NCBI RefSeq assembly: GCF_007995215.1
Contig: NZ_VCDK01000006.1
Span: 434,001-498,000 of the forward strand
Length of the DNA stretch: 64,000 bases
Source of the DNA: Shimia ponticola
GTDB lineage: Bacteria > Pseudomonadota > Alphaproteobacteria > Rhodobacterales > Rhodobacteraceae
Direction: 5' to 3'
Positions 32,187 to 41,053 of this stretch are shown piece by piece (within the stretch, counting starts at the first letter, position 1; every line of letters begins with the position of its first letter). Below the pieces are notes generated by a model, which was given only the letters and a program-made list of their open reading frames with translations, was not told the origin of the DNA and made no database searches. The position numbers and the translations under genes were made by a program.

Positions 32187-34762
32187 ATACACCTCAAGCC
32201 CTGCTTAAGCCCGGCGAAGACGTAGACCTGACAAGCTGCGATCGCGAACCGATCCATATCTTGGGCAATGTGCAGGACTTTGGGTGCTTGATCGCCATGT
32301 CGTCGGACTGGATCGTGGCACATGCTTCAGTGAACTGCGGCGATGTGATCAACCGTCCGGCGTCTGAAATGATCGGTAAACCGGTCTCGGCGGTGTTCGA
32401 GGAAGAGACGGTGCATTTCCTGCGAAGCCGTCTTCAGGTGCTGAGCTATCAAGAAGGCGCAGCGCGTGTATTTGGCTTTGATTTGCTCGGGGATGGCCGT
32501 CTTTTCGACATTTCCCTGCACCAGATGGGGCGGTTCTTTATCTTTGAGTTCGAACCGGTCGTCGCAGGCGGATCTTCGTCAACCGCATCAGAAGATGCGG
32601 CGAGTGTTCAGGCACTTCTGGCGCGGCTCAAGCGTCACGACCAAACCGATAAGATGCTGAACGAAGCCGCGCGATCCATGCGGGCACTGACGGGCATGGA
32701 CCGTGTCATGGTCTACAAGTTTGCCGAAGACGGCTCCGGCGAGGTTGTGGCCGAAGCACTCGCCTCCGGACAAGAACCCTATCTTGGCCTACGCTATCCG
32801 GCGAGCGATATCCCCAAACAGGCGCGGGCGCTCTACGAAAAAAGCGTCCTGAGGATCATTGGCGATATCGACGCGCCGGTACACGCCATCCACCCGGAAT
32901 TCGGCGCGGATGGAGAACCGCTTGATTTGTCGATGGCAGTGACGCGAGCCGTGTCGCCGATCCACCTTGAGTATCTGCGCAACATGGGCGTGCAGGCTTC
33001 GATGTCGGTTTCAATTCTGCGCAAAGGCAAGTTGTGGGGGCTTTTTGCGTGCCATCATCGCACACCGATCAACATCAGCTATCAGCGTCGCAGCGCCGTC
33101 GAATTGTTCGTGCAACTCTTCAATTACGAACTTGCTCAAAAAGAGACCGAGACCGAACTGGCGGATCTTGAAAAGTCGCGGCTGGTCCATGACCGGTTGA
33201 TGTCTCAAATCTCAAGCGGGCGCACGCTGCATGACGTGTTTGAAACGGTGGCCGACGATATCGCCGACATCATCGCCTTTGACGGGATCGCGATCTACTC
33301 TGAAGGAACCTATCGTTCGGTTGGGTCTGCGCCGACAGAAGAAGAGTTCCTTGGTCTTGCGAGGTTCCTGAATACTGCTGAAACGTCCAGCGTCGTGGCC
33401 ATGGATGAACTCAGCGCGCGCTATCCGCCAGCGGCGGATTATCTGGATCGTGCAGCTGGATTGCTGGCCATTCCGATTTCGCGCCGACCGCGCGATTACC
33501 TTGTCTTGTTTCGGCGTGAAGTGGCTCGCTCTGTGCGCTGGGCCGGAAACCCGGAAAAGCCTGTTGAAGTTGGGCCAAATGGCATTCGATTAACGCCCCG
33601 CAAAAGCTTTGATGCGTGGCGTGAAGTTGTTCATGGCAAATCAGCGCCGTGGCGGAAGGCCGAAATGAAAGCGGCGGATGCTTTGCGTGTGACGCTGCTT
33701 GAGGTGGTGCTGAAGCTTGCGGATGAAACCAACGCCACACGCCAGCGGGCGCAAGAACAGCAAGAGTTGCTGATTGCCGAGTTGAACCATCGGGTACGCA
33801 ATATCCTGAACTTGATTCAGGGACTGATGAACCAAGGACGCGGTGACGCTGTAACGATTGATGATTATTGCCGTGTGCTGGATGATCGCATTCGGTCCAT
33901 GGCGCGCGCGCATGACCAACTGACCCAGACCGAATGGGGCTGGGTGCCGTTTGAGCGTCTCGTAAAAACAGAAACCGAGGCGTTCATTTCTAGCAAAAAC
34001 GCGCGTGTGACCTTCGAAGGCGACGCGGTGGCTCTATCGCCCAATGGCTTCACGACCATGGCGCTTGTGGTGCATGAATTGATGACAAACTCAGCCAAGT
34101 ATGGAGCGTTGAGCGACGGTTCAGGCGGGGTGCAGCTGTCGGTCCGGGCAAATGCGGATGGGTCTGCCAATATCATATGGGCGGAATCCGGCGGCCCGGC
34201 GGTGCAGGCCCCTACACGTAAGGGTTTTGGCACCACCATCATCGAACGTTCGATCCCCTTTGAACTCAAGGGAACCGCCAAGGTGAACTATCGAATGACG
34301 GGGCTCGAGGCAGAATTCTGGCTGCCGTCGACCCATGTTCGAGAGGTTGAGGAAGAGGAACTGGTGGTGCAAACGACTGCGGAAACCGAAGTGGCCAATG
34401 CCCGCACTTTGAAGGGTGAGGCGTTAGCCGCCGAAGACAACATGATCATTTCGATGGATGTGGTTGATATTCTCGAAGAGCTGGGCGCAAGCCGCGTGCA
34501 TGCCGCTCCAAGCGTTCGAGATGCCCTGCGTATTCTTGAAAACGAAACGATCTCTTTCGCCGTGTTGGACGTCAATCTGGGCACCGAAACCTCGATTGCA
34601 ATTGCCGAAAAATGCAAGGAGCTTTCGATCCCGTTCATCCTCGCGACGGGCTACAGCGGGACAGGCGGCGTCTTGGATGAATTCCCCAAGGCGAAAGTTA
34701 TCCAAAAGCCCTATTCCCTTGCTGATGTTCGCGCGGTGTTGCCAGAAGAAGCCTGCACATAG
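32183..34762 (+). CDS. bphP: bacteriophytochrome HWE histidine kinase with C-terminal receiver
   Basis: An 859-residue red/far-red photoreceptor. Order: N-terminal Cys19 (LTSCDREPIHI), the biliverdin-binding position; PAS (about 20-130); GAF (about 145-320) with the PASDIPKQAR motif; PHY with its tongue RWAGNPEK and PRKSF; HWE-type kinase with His536 in ELNHRVRN, the HELMTNSAKYG N-box and an IIWAESGGP segment; then a receiver (about 745-855) with AEDN, phospho-acceptor Asp796 in LDVNLG, ATGYS and QKPY. Light thus controls phosphorylation, with the receiver in cis. No DNA-binding output or separate response regulator is adjacent. Confidence 0.95.
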   Translation: MNTPQALLKPGEDVDLTSCDREPIHILGNVQDFGCLIAMSSDWIVAHASVNCGDVINRPASEMIGKPVSAVFEEETVHFLRSRLQVLSYQEGAARVFGFDLLGDGRLFDISLHQMGRFFIFEFEPVVAGGSSSTASEDAASVQALLARLKRHDQTDKMLNEAARSMRALTGMDRVMVYKFAEDGSGEVVAEALASGQEPYLGLRYPASDIPKQARALYEKSVLRIIGDIDAPVHAIHPEFGADGEPLDLSMAVTRAVSPIHLEYLRNMGVQASMSVSILRKGKLWGLFACHHRTPINISYQRRSAVELFVQLFNYELAQKETETELADLEKSRLVHDRLMSQISSGRTLHDVFETVADDIADIIAFDGIAIYSEGTYRSVGSAPTEEEFLGLARFLNTAETSSVVAMDELSARYPPAADYLDRAAGLLAIPISRRPRDYLVLFRREVARSVRWAGNPEKPVEVGPNGIRLTPRKSFDAWREVVHGKSAPWRKAEMKAADALRVTLLEVVLKLADETNATRQRAQEQQELLIAELNHRVRNILNLIQGLMNQGRGDAVTIDDYCRVLDDRIRSMARAHDQLTQTEWGWVPFERLVKTETEAFISSKNARVTFEGDAVALSPNGFTTMALVVHELMTNSAKYGALSDGSGGVQLSVRANADGSANIIWAESGGPAVQAPTRKGFGTTIIERSIPFELKGTAKVNYRMTGLEAEFWLPSTHVREVEEEELVVQTTAETEVANARTLKGEALAAEDNMIISMDVVDILEELGASRVHAAPSVRDALRILENETISFAVLDVNLGTETSIAIAEKCKELSIPFILATGYSGTGGVLDEFPKAKVIQKPYSLADVRAVLPEEACT

Positions 34763-34923
34763 CGTCGCGGTTTCAGGTGCAGGTGGTCATTGATGGGCGG
34801 TGATTTGCGCCAATAATTCAGGCGTAGACTGGGCGGCTGATACCCGTAAAAGTCGAAAAATGTTGACATTGGGCGCCTGTGCCAAAACCCTGTAGGTCTG
34901 AAACAGCTGCGGGGTAGACTGTG

Positions 34924-36018
34924 ATGAATGCACTGGCGACACGATTTACCGGCCTTGATTTTGTGAATCCATTCGTGCTGGCCTCGGCCCCTCCGACCGA
35001 GAGCAAACGCAAGATTTTGCGTGCGTTTGAAGCTGGCTGGGGCGGTGTGGTGACAAAGACGATCGGACTGCATCCGGTTGAAAATGTGGCAGGCCCCAAG
35101 ACGATCTTTCAACGCACCAGCGACGTGGCCCCTTATGTGTCGCGCAACAAGCGGCCTGACACGGTCTCGCATTCTTCGTGGAACTGGGAGCTAATTTCAG
35201 ACCAGCCTTTGGACCTGTGGCTCCCGGATCTTGAGGAAATCAAGACAACCTATCCCGACCGGATGCTCATCGCTTCGATCATGGCAGGCGCAGGCGGCGA
35301 GGAAGAGATGGAGAACTGGCGCAAGCTGGCGCGCGCCGTGGTGAATGTTGGCTGTGATGCCATTGAGTTGAACATGTCCTGTCCACACATGGATCGGAAG
35401 GATATGGGCGCGCATATCGCCAATGACGAAGACATCATTCGTTCGATCCTCAAGGCAGTGAAAAGCGCCGTGGATGTGCCGATCTGGGTCAAGCTGACGC
35501 CAGCGACATCGACCTTGGTCGACGCAGCTGGTGCCGCCTACGAGGCGGGGGCAGCATCGATTTCTTTGTGCAATACGTTCCCGTCGCTGCCGCTGATGGA
35601 CCCTGAGACGATGAAATTCGAAGTCGAGGTCGATGGGCTTGTGACAAGTGGCGGTTTGGGTGGCCTGGCGATCCTGCCTCAGGCGTTGCAACGGGTGTCC
35701 GACATTAACAAAGCCTACCCTGACGGGGCCGTCTCGGGGATTGGGGGCATTCGCGGATTTCGCGAGGCGTTCAACTTCATTGTGCATGGCGCGGGCAACC
35801 TGCAGGTCTGCACGGCGGCGATGGAGGAGAAAGGCAGCGGTGGTGTGGGCGTGAAGCTCATTCAGGAACTGACTGACGACTTGAAGGACTACATGGAGCG
35901 CAAGGGTTTCTCGTCTATCGAGGATTTCCGCGGCATCGCCCGCGACCGCATTGTTGAACACTCTCAAGTTCGCCGCAAAAGCGACGAATACAACGGCGGT
36001 TACAAAATTTCGGCTTGA
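34924..36018 (+). CDS. dihydroorotate dehydrogenase-like FMN protein (PreA type, no ferredoxin domain)
   Basis: A 364-residue TIM-barrel flavoprotein. N-terminal LDFVNPFVLASAPPTESKR resembles PreA and DHOD proteins, ELNMSCPHMD is the conserved FMN/substrate strand, and the phosphate-binding end includes SGIGGIRGFREAFNFIVHGA. Dihydropyrimidine dehydrogenase PreA usually has a C-terminal two-[4Fe-4S] domain; this protein stops short of it, ending GGYKISA, and I do not find the usual catalytic cysteine after the CPH loop. No preT, hydantoinase or pyr genes are nearby. A start at the GTG three bases earlier is equally possible. Function unknown. Confidence 0.78.
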   Translation: MNALATRFTGLDFVNPFVLASAPPTESKRKILRAFEAGWGGVVTKTIGLHPVENVAGPKTIFQRTSDVAPYVSRNKRPDTVSHSSWNWELISDQPLDLWLPDLEEIKTTYPDRMLIASIMAGAGGEEEMENWRKLARAVVNVGCDAIELNMSCPHMDRKDMGAHIANDEDIIRSILKAVKSAVDVPIWVKLTPATSTLVDAAGAAYEAGAASISLCNTFPSLPLMDPETMKFEVEVDGLVTSGGLGGLAILPQALQRVSDINKAYPDGAVSGIGGIRGFREAFNFIVHGAGNLQVCTAAMEEKGSGGVGVKLIQELTDDLKDYMERKGFSSIEDFRGIARDRIVEHSQVRRKSDEYNGGYKISA

Positions 36019-36154
36019 TGAGCACGCGCCCGGAACGGACACGCGGATTGAGCGGGCAAGCTGGCTTTCAATCTGTAATTCAGCGCGCTACGTCTGAGAC
36101 GACTGGGATATCGGACATGAGTTGTGTGTGTCTCTGATCCATTGACGTCAGGGC

Positions 36155-37639
36155 GTGCTTTCGTTGACCGATGATTTCGACATTCTGATCACCGCAGAAC
36201 AGGCATGGCCCGCCTTGGAGCGGGCGGTCCTGAAAGCCGAGCATTCGGTGACTGCGGGCTTTCGCATCTTTGACATGGACACGCGCCTGCGCAGTGAAGA
36301 AGGCCGCGCCGTGGGAGACACGTGGTTCGACCTCTTGGCGCATGTGCTGGGCAAGGGCGTGCGCGTGACGCTCAGTGTGAGCGACTTTGACCCGGTGATG
36401 GCCCCGGATTTGCACAGCCTTTCGATGCGCACTGTGAAGCAAGGAGAGGAACTGGCGGTGGCAGTCAATCCAAAGGCAGATCAGTTGCGCGTCGCCGCGC
36501 ATTTGCACCCCGCCAAAGCTGGCATGTTGCCTTGGTTGGGGTTTCTGCCTTTCGTGAAAAAGAAACAGCTCGAAGCGCGCAAAAAGATAAAGAAGGCAGG
36601 TGCGGACGGTGAACCGTCCAAGCGGCTTTGGCATCGGATGCCCGCCATGAACCCGGCGACGCATCACCAAAAGGTGGCGGTAATAGACGACGATATTCTC
36701 TACATTGGCGGCCTGGATTTGAACGAACGACGCTATGACAGCACAAACCACGACCGCCCCGCTGCCGAGACGTGGTCTGATATTCAGGTGCTTCTCCGCG
36801 GGCCAGAGGCAAAGGCCGCGAAGCGCCATCTAGATACCTATAGATCGGTCACCGAAGGCCGCGCGGCGGTTCCGGACTGTCCGGGTCTCAAGCGGACGCT
36901 CTCTGCCCCGCGACGGTTCCAAATGCCGTTTCTGTCGCCCCGGACGCTCTTGAACGAAATCGAAGAGGCGCATGTCGCAGCGTTCAAACGCGCAAAGAAG
37001 CTGATCTATATTGAAACGCAATTTCTACGGTCGTCAGTGATCGCAGAGACTTTGGCCGAAGCCGGGGCGCGGTCGCCAGACCTGACATCTGTGATCGTCT
37101 TGCCCGCTTTGCCGGAAGATGTGGCTTTTGATCGGTCGGATAGTCTGGACGCCAAATACGGTCTGTCACTCGCGGAGGATGCGATCCAAACGGTTCAAGA
37201 GGCCTTTGGCAGCCGCTTGACGCTCGCTGTGCCCGTGCAGCCGAGACTTGCCGACCGGGACAGCTTTGAAACTCTGGCCGGTTCGCCGGTGATCCACGTC
37301 CACAACAAGGTGCTTGTTCAGGATGATGCATACGCGTTGATCGGCTCGGCCAATCTGAACGGACGTTCTATGCGCTGGGATACCGAGCTGGCGGTTGAGA
37401 TCACTGATCCATCCCGTGTGGACCGGGCGCGTGCGGGTCTGTTGCAGCATTGGTGGCACCAGCCCTTACCAAAAGAGGCCATGGACCCGACAACGCTCCA
37501 GCCTTGGTGGGCCGAACGCATCAAACGCAATGGTGTAAGTTTGCCGGAAAACCGCAGCGGTTTCCTTGTCCCGTTCGACGTCGAACAGCACGCGCGTATG
37601 GGACAGCCGCTTCCCGGTGTGACAGAGGACGTGGTCTAG
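36155..37639 (+). CDS. phospholipase D-like protein (two HKD motifs)
   Basis: A 494-residue protein with both PLD HKD motifs: HHQKVAVIDDDILYIGG near residue 172 and HVHNKVLVQDDAYALIGSAN near residue 380, so the active site can form between the halves. Family members hydrolyse or transfer phosphatidyl groups, including cardiolipin synthases. No transmembrane helix or signal peptide is seen, which argues against the usual membrane-bound cardiolipin synthase. The GTG at 36155 is the likely start, with a poor ribosome site; TTG at 36164 is possible. It converges on the MORN gene with 13 bases between. Confidence 0.85.
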   Translation: MLSLTDDFDILITAEQAWPALERAVLKAEHSVTAGFRIFDMDTRLRSEEGRAVGDTWFDLLAHVLGKGVRVTLSVSDFDPVMAPDLHSLSMRTVKQGEELAVAVNPKADQLRVAAHLHPAKAGMLPWLGFLPFVKKKQLEARKKIKKAGADGEPSKRLWHRMPAMNPATHHQKVAVIDDDILYIGGLDLNERRYDSTNHDRPAAETWSDIQVLLRGPEAKAAKRHLDTYRSVTEGRAAVPDCPGLKRTLSAPRRFQMPFLSPRTLLNEIEEAHVAAFKRAKKLIYIETQFLRSSVIAETLAEAGARSPDLTSVIVLPALPEDVAFDRSDSLDAKYGLSLAEDAIQTVQEAFGSRLTLAVPVQPRLADRDSFETLAGSPVIHVHNKVLVQDDAYALIGSANLNGRSMRWDTELAVEITDPSRVDRARAGLLQHWWHQPLPKEAMDPTTLQPWWAERIKRNGVSLPENRSGFLVPFDVEQHARMGQPLPGVTEDVV

Positions 37640-37652
37640 ACGGCTACGCCGA

Positions 37653-39089
37653 TCAGCCGTCTTCTGACTCAGGAGCTTCTTGTTCGTTCACGACACGGCG
37701 GGCTTCGGTCAAAGCGCCATCATCCCAAGTGCCGCTCGCGACCTGACCGTTGGCATAGCGCATGGTGCCGTCTCCCTGACGACGCCCTGCGCGGAATGTG
37801 CCTTCGTAGACATCGCCGTTCGCGTAGGTGGCAACGCCGGTCCCTTCAATTTCGCCCACCGCCCATTGGCCTGTGTATTTGAAGCCGTCGGACATCACGA
37901 TTTCGCCTTGTCCGTGGCGTTGGCCGTTCAGGAATGCACCGGTGTAGACCGTGCCGTCGGCGTAAGTCGCCGTGCCCTGACCCTGACGCTGGCCTTCGAA
38001 CCACTCACCATCGTAGCGATAGCCGTCTGCATAGGTCATGACACCGCGCCCATGGTTGCGGGCGTCTTTGAACTCGCCCTGGTAGGTCACGCCGTTGGCG
38101 TAGGTTGCGATGCCTTCGCCTTCGATGACGCCATCGACCCATTGGCCTTCATAGGTGGACCCGTCCGTGTAGACGATTTTGCCAAAGCCGTTGGCAAGAT
38201 CATTCGCGAATTGCCCTGTATAGACCGATCCATCTGGGTAGGTGACTTCGCCTGTGCCAGAGACCTGACCGTTTTCCCAGCGACCGACATAGACATAGCC
38301 GTCAACGCCGCGGAACGTGCCCTGTCCGTGACGAAGGTCGCTGAGGAACGCGCCTTCGTAGGTGTCGCCGTTGGCATAGGTGACGGTGCCGGTTCCCTCG
38401 CGGCGGCCCGCAACCAGCGTGCCCTGATAGACGTCGCCGTTGGGTTGGGTCAGCGTGCCTTCGCCGGCGATCTGGCCGTCTTTCCAATCGCCTTCGTAGA
38501 TCAGGCCATCGGGCATGGTCAGTTTTCCTTCGCCCTCGCGCACGCCGCGCAGCATCGCGCCTTCGTAGATGGCTCCGTCAGGATAGGTGATGCGGCCGCG
38601 ACCTTCTTTGACGCCGTTGATCCAGTCTCCGTCATAGACATAGCCGTCAGGTGTCCGCAGGACGCCCGTGCCATGGTGCATGGCGGCGCGGAAGGCGCCC
38701 TCGTAAATGATTCCGTTCGCGTAGCGCGCAATGCCTTCGCCGGTGATTTTGCCGTCCGACCATTCACCTTCGTAGGTGCCGCCGTCGGCAAAGGTGATCA
38801 TGCCGCGACCTTCGGGTTTGCCCTTGGCAAACGCGCCCACGTAGACCGACCCATTGGGGAACTTGGCGGTGCCTTGGCCAAGGATTTCTCCATCGACCCA
38901 TTCGCCCGTATATTCATACCCGTTTGGAAGGGTGTAGGTCCCCTGACCGTGTTGTTTGCCGTTCTTGAACGCGCCTTTATAGACGCCGCCATCGTCATAC
39001 TGCTTGGTTGCGACCTGTTGGGCCACAACCGGAGAGGCTGCAAAAAGTGATACACAAAGCGCTGCCGCAAGTGTGCCGCGAACCTGCAT
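37653..39089 (-). CDS. secreted MORN-repeat protein, 19 units
   Basis: A 478-residue protein with a signal peptide ending PVVAQQ, followed from about residue 30 by nineteen tandem 23-residue MORN units with consensus xNGxxYxGxWxxGxxxGxGxxxY. Units 1-18 are well formed; unit 19 (ANGQVASGTW) is degenerate. The residue after YxG alternates between F- and W-type units in pairs, with one phase slip between units 9 and 10. The ribbon-like fold may bind lipids or scaffold envelope proteins. The 69-base period makes the opposite strand open by chance. No partner gene is obvious; it diverges from nadE. Confidence 0.9.
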   Translation of the reverse strand: MQVRGTLAAALCVSLFAASPVVAQQVATKQYDDGGVYKGAFKNGKQHGQGTYTLPNGYEYTGEWVDGEILGQGTAKFPNGSVYVGAFAKGKPEGRGMITFADGGTYEGEWSDGKITGEGIARYANGIIYEGAFRAAMHHGTGVLRTPDGYVYDGDWINGVKEGRGRITYPDGAIYEGAMLRGVREGEGKLTMPDGLIYEGDWKDGQIAGEGTLTQPNGDVYQGTLVAGRREGTGTVTYANGDTYEGAFLSDLRHGQGTFRGVDGYVYVGRWENGQVSGTGEVTYPDGSVYTGQFANDLANGFGKIVYTDGSTYEGQWVDGVIEGEGIATYANGVTYQGEFKDARNHGRGVMTYADGYRYDGEWFEGQRQGQGTATYADGTVYTGAFLNGQRHGQGEIVMSDGFKYTGQWAVGEIEGTGVATYANGDVYEGTFRAGRRQGDGTMRYANGQVASGTWDDGALTEARRVVNEQEAPESEDG

Positions 39090-39343
39090 GTCGAACCCCC
39101 ATACCGGCCTTGCCTTGGTTTATCCTGATGGTGGGGTCATGCGGCGGATTGTCGGACTTCCGACTTGTGGCCGACGACTCCCTTGGCCGGGTCACGGAGT
39201 AAGCTAATTGAGGTAGGGCACCCGGGCAACATCTATATGTGGTGTTTGAACGGGTGTGAGAGGGTTGTGAACAGGGTTTCGCCTACGGCTGGGTCTGTTA
39301 AGGACATGGCTGGTTTCACACCTGAGTACTGAGAAGGTCTGGC

Positions 39344-41002
39344 ATGGCGCGCACTCTTCGTATGACATTGGCGCAATTGAACCCCACCGTGGGTGATCTG
39401 GCTGGAAACGTGGCCAAAGCGCATGCCGCGTGGCAAGACGGCAAAGCCGCCGGTGCCGATATCGTCTATCTGCCTGAAATGTTCATCACCGGGTATCAGG
39501 TGCAGGACCTGATCATGAAGCCGGTTTTCGCCGAAACGGCGATGCAGGCCGTGCATGATCTTGCCCGAGACTGCGCCGATGGGCCGATGCTTGGCATTGG
39601 GGGCCCGATGCGCAGCGAGGCAGGGTTGTTCAACGCCTATTTCATCTGCGACGGCGGCAAGGTCACGGCCACCATACTGAAGCATGAACGTCCCAATGAC
39701 GGCGTGTTCGACGAGGTCCGCCTGTATGAGCAAGGGCCGATCCACGGACCATACTCTGTCAATGGCGTGCGCGTGGGGACCCCGATCTGCGAGGACGCTT
39801 GGCATCCGGATGTGGCCGAAGCGCTGGCTGAAACTGGGGCAGAGGTTCTCTTTGTGCCGAATGGGTCGCCTTATCACCGCAACAAGTTTGACGTGCGGCT
39901 GAGCCACATTGTGGCGCGTGTCCGTGAGACGGGGCTACCTGCCGTTTATCTCAACATGGTGGGCGGTCAGGATGATCAGGTCTTTGACGGCGGGTCCTTT
40001 GCGCTGAACGCTGATCTGACGATGCCCGTGAAATTGCCTGTCTTTGATGAGGTGATCACCCATATCGACCTGCAAGAAGGCGACGGCGGTTGGCATGTCG
40101 TCGCGCTGGATCACGCTGCACACCCGAATGAGTGGGAGCAGGACTATCGCGTGATGGTCGAGGCATTGCGCGATTACATGGGCAAGACCGGGTTCAAGAA
40201 GGTGCTTCTTGGTCTGTCCGGGGGTATCGACAGTGCGATTGTTGCGACGATTGCCGTAGATGCTCTAGGGTCTGAGAATGTGCGCTGCGTGATGCTGCCG
40301 TCCGAGTACACATCGCAAGCTTCGCTGGATGACGCTGAGGACATCGCCAAGCGGCTCGGGTGTCGGTATGACTATGTGCCAATCTCGGGGCCGCGTGCGG
40401 CGGTGACTGAGGCGCTGGGGCCACTCTTTGAGGGGCTTGAGGCAGATATCACCGAAGAGAATATCCAATCGCGCTTGCGCGGGCTGCTCTTGATGGCGCT
40501 GTCGAACAAGTTTGGTGAGATGCTGCTGACGACCGGGAACAAGTCCGAGGTCGCGGTAGGCTATGCCACGATTTATGGCGACATGTCAGGCGGCTACAAT
40601 CCGATCAAGGACATGTACAAAACGCGGGTGTTTGAGCAGTGCCGCTGGCGCAATGCCAATCACCGCGACTGGATGGCGGGGCCAAGCGGCGAAGTGATCC
40701 CTGTTTCGATCATCGACAAACCTCCGACTGCCGAGTTGCGCGAAGACCAAAAGGACGAGGACAGCTTGCCGCCTTATGAGCTGCTGGATGGTATCCTGGA
40801 AATGCTTGTGGATCGCGAGGCGTCCGTCGCAGATTGCGTTGCCGCTGGTTATGACCGCGAGACGGTCAAGCGGGTCGAGCATCTGATTTACATCAGTGAA
40901 TATAAGCGGTTCCAGTCTGCGCCCGGTGCGCGGTTGACCGAAAGGGCATTCTGGCTGGATCGTCGTTATCCGATTGTGAACCGCTGGCGCGATCCAAGCT
41001 GA
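39344..41002 (+). CDS. nadE: glutamine-dependent NAD+ synthetase
   Basis: A 552-residue two-domain enzyme making NAD+ from deamido-NAD+, ATP and glutamine. The N-terminal nitrilase-fold amidase carries Glu45 (YLPEMFITGY), a lysine in LKHERPNDGVFDE and Cys149 (TPICEDAWHPD). The C-terminal synthetase has the ATP P-loop LLGLSGGIDSAIVATIA near residue 290, then GNKSEVAVGY and KPPTAELRE, both typical. ATG at 39344, behind GAGAAGG. Together with nadD at 57 kb it covers the last two NAD steps. Convergent with the metallo-hydrolase gene across a hairpin. Confidence 0.95.
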   Translation: MARTLRMTLAQLNPTVGDLAGNVAKAHAAWQDGKAAGADIVYLPEMFITGYQVQDLIMKPVFAETAMQAVHDLARDCADGPMLGIGGPMRSEAGLFNAYFICDGGKVTATILKHERPNDGVFDEVRLYEQGPIHGPYSVNGVRVGTPICEDAWHPDVAEALAETGAEVLFVPNGSPYHRNKFDVRLSHIVARVRETGLPAVYLNMVGGQDDQVFDGGSFALNADLTMPVKLPVFDEVITHIDLQEGDGGWHVVALDHAAHPNEWEQDYRVMVEALRDYMGKTGFKKVLLGLSGGIDSAIVATIAVDALGSENVRCVMLPSEYTSQASLDDAEDIAKRLGCRYDYVPISGPRAAVTEALGPLFEGLEADITEENIQSRLRGLLLMALSNKFGEMLLTTGNKSEVAVGYATIYGDMSGGYNPIKDMYKTRVFEQCRWRNANHRDWMAGPSGEVIPVSIIDKPPTAELREDQKDEDSLPPYELLDGILEMLVDREASVADCVAAGYDRETVKRVEHLIYISEYKRFQSAPGARLTERAFWLDRRYPIVNRWRDPS

Positions 41003-41016
41003 TCCTCGCCGGGGTT

Positions 41017-41046
41017 CTGGCACCCAACAGATTGGATGGGTGCCAG
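41017..41046. terminator. hairpin between convergent nadE and metallo-hydrolase genes
   Basis: CTGGCACCCA (41017-41026) pairs exactly with TGGGTGCCAG (41037-41046) around a ten-base loop, 14 bases after the nadE stop. No strong U-run follows on either strand, but the position between convergent ends suits a bidirectional terminator or mRNA-stabilising stem. Confidence 0.65.
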
Positions 41047-41053
41047 TGATTGC

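Noticed and set aside
37680-39050. A 456-codon open frame on the plus strand opposite the MORN gene
   Set aside because: It arises from the repeated codon pattern of the 69-base units; no ribosome site and no family match, while the minus-strand frame has a signal peptide and MORN motifs.
37653-39089. 69-base periodic repeats that might be taken for a CRISPR array or satellite
   Set aside because: The period is an exact multiple of three and encodes diverged MORN units; there are no identical repeats with unique spacers.
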